From Euborellia annulipes (Eukaryota; Arthropoda; Insecta; Dermaptera; Anisolabididae): a DNA stretch of 64,000 nucleotides. How positions within the stretch are numbered: position 1 is the first letter of the stretch; each line of letters starts with the position of its first letter. The translations under genes were made by a program, and so were the position numbers. The DNA is taken from contig JAKCPI010025175.1 in assembly GCA_023213315.1 (NCBI GenBank), forward strand, positions 1-64,000, in the 5' to 3' direction. Below the pieces are notes generated by a model, which was given only the letters and a program-made list of their open reading frames with translations, was not told the DNA's origin and made no database searches. This document shows, in pieces, positions 23,791 through 35,754 of this stretch.

Positions 23791-24927
23791 CCTTTAACGA
23801 CATTGAATAAGAAAAATAATAAAATGCCGAAAGTCTCCGTCTAGACAATACTTCATACAACACAATTAATTTTTCAATAGAATTTTCTTCAAAAATGCGA
23901 ATTAATCCTTTAAGAGATAAAGAAGTTTCCCTTAAAAAAAAAAAAAAAAAATATTAATCACTCATTTAGTTTTAAAAAGAGTAGACCTATATGAGTCGCA
24001 CTCAAAACCCTAAAAAATAATTTTTCTTCTGTGAATTTAATAATATTATAATTATTATATTATTAATTATGAATAAAATTTATTCATTATTATTAATAAA
24101 TTAATTATTAACAATTAGTATATAATAATATTAAATGTTGCTATATATATATATTAATTTAATAATAAATTCAATTCTAAATAGAATAAAACATTTATTA
24201 TTATTAAATTAATTAGCAAATGTAATTGTGTTATGATTTATTTCCAATCTATCGCTCTCTCGCTCCCTCCCCGGCTTTGCATTGATATTCACAAGAGTTA
24301 CAAATAAGCTCCAGTTCTAAACTTGGGTAGTTATTTTCATTTCCTAGTAATAATAATCTCCCCTAATGGTTATATCATAAAATAGAGAGACAAGGCAAAT
24401 ATTAAATTCTTAAACGATCTCATATAAAACCCAAGTCGTTTCCAAGTTTTGTGTTTTCAAACACATTTCGTCAGAAATTTTGTGAATATTTTAGGCTTGA
24501 ATTTTTTAATGATTCGATCTTTTTTATTTACGGGAAGGGGGGGGGGGAGAAGTGGAATTTTTGTTGCCAACATCGTTAAATAGATACATATTTCACAAGC
24601 ACAGTTAGAAATAACGTTAAGGAGTTGAATTTAAAAAATATTTTTATGTATCTTGATGGTGTGAGTCACGACCATATTGCTTTTCAAAGTTGAAATTGTC
24701 TCCTCTCGGCTACGATCCAAATCCCTCCAGACTAAAACCAAAAATCCTTTCACGATCGACCAAAAATCTCTTCACGATCTAACAAAGATCCCTCCACCAT
24801 TGACAAAAAATCCTTTTTGGATCAGTCAAAAAATCTCCAAAATATTCAAAATCTCCAATGATTAAAATACTTCTCATACGAGAAAAAAAAATCCTTCAAG
24901 TATTTTCAGATTTAGTCCATTATTAAG

Positions 24928-25551
24928 GAAAAATCTGGTGTGACGGCGCACGCACACAACTTCTCTTCCTTCGGTAATCGAAAGTTGTGTTCTGTGTTAC
25001 CAGATTTTGTGTCGACATGTATTTAGTTTCGACAGTAAGTACATTCGATTTTCAAGATGTAAAATTTATAAGTATGGCAAAATGTTTATATTTTGTTACC
25101 ATGGCAACCACTTATCTTTTCTATGGAGAACAAGAGAAAGTGGTCTTCAGAAGATTTCAATCACAAAATGAGAATATACATTTTAAAGAGAACTAAAAAA
25201 TAGTTGATATATGAATTTAAAAAAAAATCGTTGGAGGAATTTTGAGAAAATCGAAAAAAAACTGAAAAAGTGCATCAGTAAAGTGCTAGTACTCTTTGGG
25301 ATTTTGTCCAAAAGCTTCGTGTCACGTCATGGGGTGCCTAACTTAAATATATAATTTCAACCTCCTAGCTCTTTCGTTCTTGAGATATTTTGTTCAAGAA
25401 GAAGAAAAAAAACAAACAGACCATGTCGCGAAAACACTTTTTGGATTCAGGGGACTCAAAACGTGAAGATCTATCAAAATCTCGACATCGAATTTTGACA
25501 TGAACAATATTTCTTTTATATTAACATATATATAGAGGAAGAGAAAGTAAA
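24928..25551 (+). mobile_element. Family A element, copy 6
   Basis: Runs from the head hairpin (CTTCGG loop kept) to the GAGAAAGTA terminus. X-box GTTACCATGGCAAC at 25,095-25,108. It differs from other copies by many single-base deletions, as in GTGACGGCGCACGCACAC, a pattern that could be age or uncorrected sequencing error. Confidence 0.75.
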
Positions 25552-25632
25552 ATGATAATTAAATTTCATAATTAGAATTCTATAATTAATCATAAAAATA
25601 TTAAATTTTAATTTTTGTATTTTTTATATGTA

Positions 25633-26098
25633 GAGTGAGGGACAATATTAAGTCCCACCCATGGGCGTACCCAGGATCAAATCTAGAGGGGGGCAGAACA
25701 TGGCCGTCCAGATTGTGACATAGCTTTTTTTTTTATATATAGGGGAAAAGCCCTCTAATTAAAGGCATAAAAACCCTTGAGTCCTAACGAGTCCCCGTCG
25801 CTATCGCCCTACCTAATTTTGTTTCGTTTCATCACTTTATAAACATTTAATTTTTTTTTTCTTGCTTCTAGGGGGGCAGCTGCCCCCTGCCCCTCGCTGG
25901 GTACGCCCATGGTCCCACCCACGCGTTTTCTTCTTGTGATTATTTCATTGTTTTTATTTAAAAAAAAAATGAAAATCTATTGGAAATTTTTTAGGTTTGA
26001 ACCAAGAAAGTTTCCATTAAAAAATATATAATACTTTTTAAAAACAATGAAATAATCACAAGTAGAAAACGTATGGGACTTAATATTGTCCCTCACTG
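25633..26098. mobile_element. Tc1/mariner-type MITE, host to a hAT MITE
   Basis: TA-flanked. The right end is GGGACTTAATATTGTCCCTC then ACTG; the left end AGTGAGGGACAATATTAAGT has lost its CAG. Subterminal TGTGATTATTTCATTGTTTT and AAACAATGAAATAATCACA pair too. A hAT MITE was later inserted at 25,660. Confidence 0.65.
25660..25911. mobile_element. hAT-like MITE (CATGGGCGTACCCAG family)
   Basis: Termini CATGGGCGTACCCAG and CTGGGTACGCCCATG, with an 8-bp duplication GTCCCACC at 25,652-25,659 and 25,912-25,919. G-rich subterminal tract GGGGGGCAGCTGCCCCCTGC. Same length class and ends as the copy at 54,385. Confidence 0.85.
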
Positions 26099-26109
26099 TA
26101 TCTGAGATT

Positions 26110-26460
26110 TAAGATGAAGTGCTCAACGCACGAGAACCTCCTTATAAATCAAATATACCAGAGTTGAAATCTCACCCTAACTGTGACCTTAATATTTTGA
26201 TTGTTAGCAAGACAGACCCATAAAGGAATCACAGAATGTTCCCTTATTCTTTGTTTTTTGTTTGCCCTTTCCCTTATTTTATTTAAAAGTGACCAGAGTT
26301 TTTTTAAACTTTTCTCTGAAAGTAAAAATACGAACGCAACAATATCAAGCAACAAAGAAGAAGAATACTCGCAGGATAAAAGACCTAGTTCTGAAGCCGC
26401 AAGATTAATTGTAACATTACAGCGCAATTGTAATTTTGTAAATTATGAATAAATATAACT
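26110..26460 (+). other. Unrecognised 83-codon frame, probably not a gene
   Basis: A frame at 26,201-26,452 and its opposite-strand partner (26,149-26,427) are both open. The plus-strand product has a hydrophobic stretch (LILCFLFALSLILF) then a Ser/Glu-rich tail. I recognise no family and see no splice or promoter signals, so chance is likely. Confidence 0.15.
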
Positions 26461-26559
26461 TTTATTATTATTTGTATTTTTTATACTAAAAATCTCTTCA
26501 CGATCGAACAAAAATTTCTTCACAATCGACATATTGAAATAAATCATTTTATTTATTAA

Positions 26560-26900
26560 ATGACTAAATTTCTTATAAAAAAACTAAAATTCCCCCAACT
26601 ATAAATAAATTGAATTCGCAATGAGATCTCCTTCCGCATTTAAATTGCCCTATTTCTGGTTTCATCTTCCTTACTTTTATGTATTCGACAATAGTGCCGA
26701 GGTGGTTCATTACTTTTATAATAATCTTTATTGATCTTTGAGGATGTTCATAGAAAAGGGAATAACAATTAAATTTGCATGGCCCTTGAAGGGCGTGAGA
26801 GTTTATTAAACGAGTGACTACCCTCCTCAAAGGGAAAAAGACAATGGCTACGAACAAACGACTTGAGTTCGGCTCATTAACCCATGTCCGTCACAAGACG
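26560..26900. other. Unique G+C-moderate stretch, possible conserved non-coding DNA
   Basis: About 340 bases of mixed composition without homopolymers or repeat relatives, unlike its surroundings. A 94-codon minus-strand frame (26,573-26,857) has no familiar motif. Regulatory DNA is as plausible as an exon. Confidence 0.25.
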
Positions 26901-27919
26901 GTGCCAAGGATTTCGATTAACTCCCGCCGAGTGCGTTTCTTTTCTTTTTTTTAACCGATTGGCAATTTACATAAATTATAAAGGTCAAAGAAAAAATTTT
27001 AACACATTACGTTAATTATATAGTATTATTTGACACTAAACATCAAAAAAATTGTTCATTCACACTTATCTCCGAGTCTAATCGAAAACTCCCAGTGTGT
27101 TGCAATAGCATAATGAAGATAATTCGAAAATTTATAGGCACGAATGAAAAAAAAAACGCTAATGGTTTAGAAGATTTAAAATTATAGTAAATTCTCTTTT
27201 TTAATAATAAAAAAAAAAAAAGAAGAGGAATCTTTAAGATAAAATAAATGTAAACTCGTTCTCATTAAAGAGGAAAAAAAGGCGCAGTATATTATCATTA
27301 CGGAGGTGATAAGCCAAGTTTTGATCGCGATTTACTGGGGGTGCCGTTTAGAGCAAAGAAAAGGGGTCCTTTTTTGAAAATATAATGTTACCTTTTTTTT
27401 TACCCTAAACTTCGATATTACAATTTCAAGCGTTATTTAAAAATTCAGAAAATAATTATTAATTCTATTCATTATTAATATGCGGGATTTAATTATTATT
27501 ATTATCTAGTAATTGATTATGATTTTAATAATTAATTAGCATTTAAACTATTTATAGATAATTTATTCATTATAGAATAAATTAAAATCATTACAATATT
27601 ATTATTATTATGTAGCTGCTTATAGAAATAATATTTTTTATTTGTAGAAAAATAATTTTTTATACAATATGGTTGATAGAATCCTAAGCAAATTTTAATA
27701 ATATTGAGAGGATAGAAGCAAAATCATTAAATCTTGAGCACAAACATATCTCGCAAATTTGCTATCTTAAACGATATATTGACTGGCTAATGAACAGTCT
27801 TTTTGAGCATTGATTGGAAAAATTCCATTCTTCTCAAACAAGGCTCTAACTAGTTAATAAATCATTAAAATTAAATATACAAATAATATACTCGTTTATA
27901 TGTTTTAAGAAATTCATTA

Positions 27920-28006
27920 AATAAAAAATAACATTTCGACACTTTTGTGTCAAAAAAAAAAAATGTCGAAATATATTAAGTGTTAATTTTTAATTAATAG
28001 ATATCT
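27920..28006. repeat. Fragment of the GTCGAAATA..TTAAGTGTTAA foldback family
   Basis: AACATTTCGACACTTTTGTG and ATGTCGAAATATATTAAGTG form a short foldback. The right half matches the 3' flank of the hammerhead-like element at 37,877-37,920, but CUGAUGA is missing. Confidence 0.5.
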
Positions 28007-28267
28007 TGAAATACAGTATATAACCGAATATAATATTTGTATATTTATTTTTAATTTACGTATGAAAATTTTAAAATACGTCATATTTTGATGTCAGAGG
28101 TTAAATTTGAATGGTAAGCGTGACATAACAATTCAAAATTGAATTTATAAAATTTTTGAGACTCGCATACTAAAAAAAAAAAGGTAAAAGTTTAAAACAA
28201 GATATTTAAATTAAAAGAAAGCTAATGTTTTAAAATACCAAGGTATATCTATTAAATAATAAAAAAT

Positions 28268-28330
28268 AATTGTACCACACCCGGGATTTGAACTCGGATT
28301 CTTTTTACTTTTATTCTAACCTTTCTGTTT
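28268..28330 (-). other. tRNA-like B box followed by a T tract
   Basis: Minus strand: GAGTTCAAATCCCGGGTGTG, then GTACAATTATTTTTT. The B box matches GGTTCRANTCC closely and the T run would stop polymerase III. Part of a scattered set of similar units. Confidence 0.4.
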
Positions 28331-29463
28331 CTGGGGAGGGGGGGGGAGGTATTTCTATGTTGTGACAAAATATTTATAGGGGGGTTTGTTTGTATGTGCT
28401 AACTGTGCAGGGTGGGGGGGACAGAATATCGTCAAAAAAGGCGTTACGTAATACTGAACGACCCCTAAGACTATTTTTCATGTTCGTCATGTGAGAAACC
28501 GATTACATACCCAATAATTAAAACTTTTACTCTAACCCAAGTTTTTTCCTTGTCAGGTGAATTTTTTTGCATTAATGCCGACCCCGAAACGTAAATGTCC
28601 AATGAACGAGAAAGTACTTTTAAACCCCATCTCAATAAACAACTCTATTCAATTCAATAGTAGAAATAAAAATAAATATTTTTTGTTATATCATCAATCG
28701 ATGGATTAATAAAAAAAAAACAGTCTGTTTTAACTGATTTATTTTCTATTTTAAATATTTTATATAAAGATTTAACGTTATTTATTTAGCTTAGGAAAAT
28801 TAATGAGCGTTCATCCCCTGAGGGGATGCTGCTGTTTTTTTATTTTACGAAATGCCCCGTTTGAGCGTGGGAAACCAATATTTATATCAATACGGTCTTT
28901 TAATCTGTTTGCAGCAAACTGCGGGCGTCTATATCCTATATCCTAACACCCAAGGCGAATAAATAACGAGCCATACACACACACACAGTAAAGAAACAAT
29001 GATATAATCTTGATTTAACGTTAAATGCAAATATTTTTATCCCGTTTTAAATCAGACAATAAATAAAGTTAACACCTTGTGCTTGGTACAGCAGTTTGTT
29101 AACGGGGCTTAAGAATGAACGAGAAGAGAGAGAAATAAGCAGAAGCGAGCGAGGAGAGCTTGTTTTTTTTTTTTTTGCTAAAAATGCAAAAAATTCATTT
29201 GGCCTGCCTGCCGACTCAACCCGATCTAGAAGCAGGTAGAAGGAAGAAAATTGCCTTCCAAAGAAAATTAAATTTTTATTATGATATGTTATTTTTTGGA
29301 TTAAGCTTTAAATTTATTTGCTTAGTCTAATAAGAAAGAGTTAGAAAAGAAAAAAAAAGTGTTTGTGTTTGTGTGTATTTTAAATAAGATAATTAAAAAT
29401 TTATTTATGATTCTTTTTACGATGTTAAAGTTATTTACCTTATACTCGTAAATAGAAAAAAAA

Positions 29464-29505
29464 ATGAGACACTCACGGGAATTGAGCCCATGTCTTTGGA
29501 GGTTT
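29464..29505 (-). other. tRNA-like B box followed by a T tract
   Basis: Minus strand GGCTCAATTCCCGTGAGTGT, then CTCATTTTTTTTT. Same arrangement as 28,268 and 35,764. The 5' half is not tRNA-like. Confidence 0.35.
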
Positions 29506-29689
29506 AAAATTTGATAATATAAGCAGGAGATTAAAAACTTGGATAGGGAACCCCTTCCTATTTCCATAAATAACTTGTTTCGAATGTTATTGGGAGAAGA
29601 GGCTTTTTATTGGAGATGTGGTACCAACATTGAGAGCCAATTTATGATGCAGATGTTAGAAGTATAGAAAAAAAGAAATTCTTTCTTCC

Positions 29690-30071
29690 TACGGCCAAAG
29701 TACTAGTACTTTACTGATGTTTTTTTTTTCGATTTAATTCGCTTCAATAATTTGGATTAAAATTAATAAATCAATTATTTTTTTAGATGCTCTTTAAAAC
29801 GTATATTCTCATTTTGCCATTGAAATCGTCTGAAGACCACTTTACTCTTGTACTCCATAGGAAAGATAGGAGAAATGGTTGCCATGGTAACAAAATATAA
29901 ATATTCTTCCATGTTTATAAATTTTATATCTTGAATTCAAATGTGCAGTACTGTCGGGAACGAAATATCTCGACACAAAAAAATCTGATGTGACAAGCAC
30001 AGAACACAACTTTCGATTACTGAAGGTAAGGGAAAGTTGTGTGCTGTGCGACCATCACACCAGATTTTTCT
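29690..30071 (-). mobile_element. Family A element, copy 7 (5' part)
   Basis: Carries the head hairpin at 29,980-30,071, X-box GTTGCCATGGTAAC at 29,878-29,891 and the AAAGTACTAGTACTTT block, then stops. The CA tract and terminal hairpin are missing. Confidence 0.75.
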
Positions 30072-30522
30072 ATTGTTGGGGTCATTGACATATTCAAATT
30101 GATTTTCCTTTCAGTGTACTTGTAAAATGTAAATGGTACTTTTTAATAGAAAACTAGATTTTTATCTTTTAATAGGGAAAAAAGTTTTTTTTTTTTTTGT
30201 GGTTTATGAAATAGCAATGCAAAATTAAAATGATGATATCCGGAGTGAATTGGAAAGTAAAATTAATTCCCTTTCTCTCTCTACGGTAATATTAAAAGAG
30301 AAATTAATTTATTAAAAGATTATAAAGCTTTAAAATAAATCTAAAATAGATGTTAATATCGCATGTTTAAAATAGGAAATATTTAAACAGAGGGGATACA
30401 AAGAAAAGTAAAAATAATCAATTAATATTATTGTAAAAATAGTATATTTAATTAGAAAAGTTTATATTAATTGGTGATTAGTTAAAATTAATAAGAAGGT
30501 AGAAATGAGAGATGCAGCCAAG

Positions 30523-30688
30523 GTTATTTCTTTATTCATTTAATAATTCACACAGCTGACGTTTCGGTTCCATATCTGAACCATCCTCAGAACTTGCGAT
30601 AATGACTTTTCGCCAGCTATGAGGATGATTCTAACACGGAACCGAAACGTCAGCTGTGTGAATTAAACGAATAAAGAAATATCTCATT
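30523..30688. repeat. Foldback with paired hammerhead-like cores
   Basis: Inverted arms TTATTTCTTTATTCA...CACAGCTGACGTTTCGG and the reverse. Minus core 30,559-30,590: CTGAGGA, T, GGTTC/GAACC (5 bp, AGATATG loop), GAAACGTC. Plus core 30,619-30,652: ATGAGGA, T, GATTC/GAACC, GAAACGTC. The plus core has lost the first C and one stem pair. AATAAAGAAATA follows each core. Confidence 0.6.
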
Positions 30689-30899
30689 TCTACCCTCGTA
30701 TTAAGTTAAAATTAAATTTCTTTTAGCCAAAATAAGCAAACCAATGGCAGTTAGATCAGGAAAGAAATTTTACTTTACCCTAACAGCAGGTACTTGATAA
30801 GTTTTCAATTTAAATAAAATATTAATGTCATTTGTCCTTAAGTTCAGAGGTAGAAATTTCGCTAATTATCTGAAAATGTGGGGATTAGAAAAAATAAGT

Positions 30900-31200
30900 A
30901 GTTTATTTATTCATTTATATCGTTTGGCCTTTCGGCCACTGAAGGGGCCATTTAGGGGTTTGCACACATTAAATATATATAATTTTCAATCCTAGAGTGC
31001 CAAGGAGGCTATGTAGAAAAATAAAAATAAATTTGACAAAAAAAAATGTCTTATATTATGATTAGGTCGGAAACTTTTCAGACCACCCTCGTATATCGAT
31101 AGCCATCGGGGCACGTTCAACATGCCGAGGGTCCCCCACCCGAGATTTCGCCGCCCTTGGCTTCGCTTAATGCTTTTCTACTCCGTTGCCAGGCCCCAAT
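30900..31200. other. SINE-like tail fragment and unexplained DNA
   Basis: On the minus strand near 30,918-30,960, CCCCTAAATGGCCCCTTCAG then TGGCCGAAAGG resembles the shared tail of the two SINE families. 31,060-31,200 is G+C-richer and unassigned. Confidence 0.3.
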
Positions 31201-31270
31201 CAACATTATTATTATTCCAAAGGTAAGAAGGAATAGTTGACAAGAAGAATGCAGCCAAATTTTATTTAAT

Positions 31271-31540
31271 TTAATAAAAATTCTTAATCACGTGCTAACG
31301 TTTCGGTTCGAGTTTAAAGTTCGGAGCTGTGATTTTGTCTTTATGGAATTATACAAAACTATTATATCGATAAAGATAGGATAAATCAATAGTATAAAAT
31401 AGTTTAATAATAATCTCAGAATATTTTTTGCATGTATGGCAGGAAATAGAACCTAGTACACAGGAGTAGGACAGGAGCACAGGAGATGGTTCAAACCCGA
31501 ACCGAAACGTTAGCATGTGATTAAGAATTTATATTAAAAT
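31271..31540. repeat. Foldback with degenerate hammerhead-like cores
   Basis: Arms TTCTTAATCACGTGCTAACG and CGTTAGCATGTGATTAAGAA. The plus side shows AGGAGATGGTTC...GAACCGAAACGT at 31,490-31,510: the stem GGTTC/GAACC is kept but CUGANGA is altered. Confidence 0.55.
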
Positions 31541-31974
31541 TCGATTTATATTTTGAACAAATTTTGTACAAAATACATATAATCATTTGTTGAAAAAGTG
31601 GAAATTCCAAAGAGCAACACTGTCCAAAAATATTATAGAGAGAAAATACATTCTTTTTTTGTTACATGCCAGATGCAAAGTAAGAACGTTGACCTAGTGG
31701 TCTATTTATTAATTAAATCGCTTCTTTTTTTCTGAGGGTGTCTAATTTTGATAATTATATATTGCAATATAACAACACGGAAATATATTTAAAAACTTTT
31801 AAACTACGCTATCGAAGAATAGATCAAAATGAATCATAGTCTAAAGTGGCATCAAATATCTATTTTTATTTCTACTAGTCGAAAGAAAAATTACACTTTC
31901 AACAAAGTTGTGTTTTGTTTTTTTATAAAAAGGAATGGAATGTCTTGTAAAAATAAACAGGTGCTTGCATATAT

Positions 31975-32240
31975 GCCTTGGCGTCTCAGAGCGTTGTTTG
32001 TTGTTATTGGCACTTGCCAAAAACAACCTTAAAAAGAATGATTTTAATCGGGGTCGTGGGGTTAATCAGAGTGTTTTATTCCCCTCACCACCTGACCTTT
32101 CGTCAAAAAGTCATCACTTCCCTTGGGGTGGGGGGGGGTGAAAAGGGCACCAAAAGGGCTTAAGCTCTCTCTCCGTGCAAAATGCCAATCTCCTTGCCTT
32201 TTGATGGCTCCCCCCCCATCTCTCAATATGTGTTGCTTGC
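31975..32240. other. Unique G+C-raised stretch
   Basis: Mixed-base sequence with G- and C-runs at about 32,123-32,139 and 32,208-32,216. Several overlapping frames of 61-73 codons lack any domain. Purpose unknown. Confidence 0.2.
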
Positions 32241-33092
32241 TGTTTCGAAAGTTACAAGGACTATAAAATTAGACGACTTGTAATAAAATCTTACGATTAC
32301 GATATAGCTCATCGATAGATACGAGGGTTTTTTTTTTTTTTATCTAAAATTCGCAACTATACAATAAGTATTTAATAGAGTCTATTTTTAATATAGAGTC
32401 CTTTTATTGTATTGAGCAGATAAAAGATATTTATTTCTACTTATAGAGTAGATGGAGAAATTTGGAGGCTTAAACAGGAAGAGAAAAGACTCGTTCCAAA
32501 TTAATTGCCTAATAAATAGACGTCCAAATTGCCATAAAAGGCAAACGAGTTGCAAGTTGCCGAGTAGAAAGGCACGAGGAATTGACAATTTTAACAATTT
32601 GACACTCAATCAATAAATTTGAAATCAAATAAATCAAATAGATAACGAGATAGAGAAAGTTGCATTTATGACCCAAATGTCTAAAATTGATTTAATATTA
32701 AAATTACAATTTTGTAATACCTAATATTAAATAGAATGTTTCAAGGGATGAGTTTTCGGAGAAGTGGATAAACAAGGAGCAGTGGCGTAACCAGGGGGGG
32801 GGGCGAGGGGGGCGCGAGCCCCCCGCCCAGGCGCATCGAGCCCTTGGCGCCCCCCGAAACCGGCATAGGCGCCCTACGGCCTCTAAAATATAGCCCAGCG
32901 TATGTGATTTTATCATATTCTTTTCATCGATTGTCTTAAAAAAATTGATTGTTTTCTTTTAAAATTATATTACAACTTGAATTCTACTATTTTAAATGAA
33001 TTTAATTCCAAAAATAATAAATAACGTATATAGAGGCTTTATAATTAAATTTTTTTTATTTTGCAATATATAAGCCTTAATTTGATGTTTTA

Positions 33093-34036
33093 GGCTGGTC
33101 GTCCACTGGACGCGACAACGCGCTACCGCTACAAGCGCTACAACATGCTACAGATCCCAATGTGTGTGAATCAATTGAAGCTCGTCCACTAGAAGCGCGC
33201 GACATCACGCTACAACGCGCTTCGAGCGACAAGGCGCTACAGATCCCAAAAAAATGGGATCTGTAGCGCGTTGTAGCGTCTAACCCTTTGTTTTTCTAAC
33301 CTAAAATACTCTCACCGGCAAAAAAAAACCGCAACACTTCGTTTTTTCTTAATAAAATTGATGCAATTGAATTAAAAAAATGTCGATATTCAATTTGTGG
33401 GACAAAATAAGATTAAATAGACCTCGAAGAGCCGCAGTTACTTCATCAATCACTGTTTGTTGGTGTGAGTGTAATTAAATGAATTTTCATAAAATTCTTT
33501 TAATTTTTATCAAGTGTTTTATGGATCAACTGTTTTGCAAATATCAGGTTTGATTTTTCATCATTGTCAGGACCTTTAAAAATAAACATAGAGTATGTTT
33601 AATTTATTTTATATTCAACACATACTTATTCTTTTATGTTCGACATTACAATTTTTTCTGATATATATATATATATTAAATTGATAAAAGATATACATTT
33701 TTTGTTTTTTTCACATTGAGTGATTTGGTGAAGTAACTGCGGCTCTTCGAGGTCTATTTAAAATAACCTTCATCCCAGAATATAAAGTATTTTAAAATAA
33801 GATTATTTGAAAATTTAGCGAAAATAAATATAAATTTCGAGATTTTTATCTTGGTTTTATATTTCAATTTAATTATTTATTAAAATTATATGGATTTGTT
33901 TTATTTATTGGTTAGAAATGTATATGAAATTTGTCAAATGTAGCGCGAAGTAGCGTGCAGTGGACGACCCTTGTCGCGTGTTGTCGCGTCTCTTGTTGTC
34001 GCGCTTGTAGCGGTAGCGTCCAGTGGACGACCAGGC
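33093..34036. mobile_element. PIF/Harbinger-like element inside the hAT element
   Basis: Ends GGCTGGTCGTCCACTGGACG and CGTCCAGTGGACGACCAGGC, with TTA on each side (33,090-33,092; 34,037-34,039). The subterminal regions are full of short CTACAAGCGCTACAAC-type words and an internal palindrome around GGGATCTGTAGCGCG. A TA-flanked MITE lies within. Confidence 0.75.
33420..33754. mobile_element. TA-flanked MITE, third nesting level
   Basis: Termini GACCTCGAAGAGCCGCAGTT and AACTGCGGCTCTTCGAGGTC; inverted repeats ~28 bp, TA on both flanks. 335 bp, A+T-rich interior, no frame. Confidence 0.75.
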
Positions 34037-34108
34037 TTATGGCTGTGGAGATTTACTCAGGAATCGTATAAGCCTTAATATTTAATTTTATGAAATTTAA
34101 AACTTTTT

Positions 34109-34261
34109 TAAGCATGAAGGAATTGAGCTATGAGACTGAAATGTTATATTTAAGTTAAACAACCCCCGGGGCCGTGAAAATAAGCTTTTACTCAAAATCG
34201 GCCAAAAAGTACTAGTATTTTACTGATGTAGTTTTTCAGTTTTTTTCGATTTTCTCAAAAT
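34109..34261 (-). mobile_element. Family A fragment, copy 8
   Basis: The middle of family A in reverse: GCATGAAGGAATTGAGCTA, the AAAAGCTTTT-type junction, and AGTACTAGTATTTTACTGAT. It ends at TTTTCTCAAAA, next to a G+C-rich stretch at 34,270-34,395 (GCCCGCCCGGCCCG) that I cannot assign. Confidence 0.65.
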
Positions 34262-34391
34262 GAAAGGGCTTTTACCATTCTTCAGGCCCGCCCGAGTCCG
34301 CCCGGAATTTTTTTATGGCCTCCAAAGCCCGCCCGGCCCGATCCGCGGGCCGGGTCGGTAACAGGCCTACGGGCCAACCCGTGCAGGGCTC

Positions 34392-34556
34392 TAATCGGGG
34401 GTTCGGATCCCAGGCAGTCTGATGATTTTATTTAAGCCATTTGGATACCAAATTTCAAAGCCAAAGTCTTATATGGCCTAAGTTGCCGAAAAGACTGTGT
34501 GCATGTGTGTGTGAGTGTGAGTGTGAATGGGAAAAAAGTGTGTGTTAAAAAAAAAT
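34392..34556 (+). mobile_element. SINE-B copy, head truncated
   Basis: Begins at the B box (GGTTCGGATCC). The body hairpin is damaged (TTTGGATACCAAATTTC), the tail ATGGCCTAAGTTGCCGAAAA is kept, then (GT)n-like and poly-A. Confidence 0.75.
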
Positions 34557-34947
34557 GGGGAATGACTTCCCCGAGACTTTCTCGTATGTTCTTTTGGAAT
34601 TACGTCTGGGTGTGTGTGTGAACACGATTGCTTAAAAACCAAAGCAGCTAGAGAGATGAAATTTGGTATATGCTCCTTACACTAAAATTGTAGATTTCTA
34701 TCAACTTTTGGAGTAAATACGTCACTTGGAAGTAGTACTTCTCCTAATAAGTTTTTTCAGAAATTTCGAAATTTTCAATTTCTTTGTTATATTATGATAA
34801 AATACTCAATTTTAAAAAGTTTATTCTTTGATATTTTTCCGAAAACTGAATAGTTTTTGAAATAATCACAGAAGAAAACGACATTTTTCGTAAAAGCAAA
34901 GAAAAATCAAAACAAAATCATACAGGTGTCATTAAAAAACATGTAAA

Positions 34948-35207
34948 GCCCACGGGGCGTGGTGTAGAGGTTAGCGTGCTAACCTCATATACCAAACGTC
35001 GCGGGTTCGGACCCCAGGCAGTCCGATGATTTTATTTAAGCCATCTGGATACCAGATGGCTTAAATAAAAATGCCTGGACCCTAATATATATAAATTCAT
35101 AAATAACGGTTATCGTAAATGTCTTATATGGCCTGAGCTGCCGAAAAGACAGTGTGAATGTGGGTGTGAGTGTGAGTGTGAATGAGAAAAAAAGTGTGAA
35201 TGTTTTT

Positions 35208-35233
<26 letters not shown>
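34948..35233 (+). mobile_element. SINE-B reference copy
   Basis: Most complete copy. A box TGGTGTAGAGG at 34,960-34,970, B box GGTTCGGACCC at 35,004-35,014, a body hairpin TTTAAGCCATCTGG/CCAGATGGCTTAAA, tail ATGGCCTGAGTTGCCGAAAA, (GAGTGT)-type tract, and poly-A of about 30. AAAAAACATGTAAA flanks both sides (34,934-34,947 and about 35,234-35,247). The long poly-A suggests recent insertion. Confidence 0.9.
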
Positions 35234-35240
<7 letters not shown>

Positions 35241-35754
35241 ATGTAAATATAAACAAATGAATTTGTTTAACAAATTCGCCGAGGCAATTACAGGACGCAA
35301 GAAATTTGCCCGCCGAAGGTGGGCAATTGCTCGCCGAAGGCGAGCAAGGGGGTCCAGGGGGCGGAGCCCCCTGGAAAATCGGCGCCCTAGTTGAGCTTCG
35401 CCCCCCCCGCCCTCAAAGGCTGGTTACGCCGCTGACAAGGAGAACTCAAATTTGAGGTTTTTTAAAATAATAATTTTAATTATATCGATATACTCATAGA
35501 AAAATGTTACGTAACTTGACTTGAAGATTCAAGTCCAGTGTAGAATAAGATTCTTTTTGATTGTATCTAACAAGGGGAGTGCATAGCCTTCATGTCACCG
35601 ATTTTAACGAAAATTTTTTTTATGTGTAGTACTTAATGAAAAACAAATTCTGTTAAAGCGAGAGAACGCACTTCTCAACCGTTTGTTTAAAAAAAAATGT
35701 TAAAGATTTTGCCAACATGCCTCAAGCCGTTGCTAACAATAACATTAAGAAAAG

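Larger units (their letters stand above)
32780..35434. mobile_element. hAT-like element, outer layer of a transposon nest
   Basis: Termini CAGTGGCGTAACCAG and CTGGTTACGCCGCTG, flanked by the 8-bp duplication ACAAGGAG at 32,772-32,779 and 35,435-35,442. Same termini family as 61,966. Of 2655 bp, much is later insertion: a Harbinger-like element (33,093-34,036), a family A fragment and two SINEs. The original element was therefore only about 1 kb or less and has no transposase frame. Confidence 0.85.
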
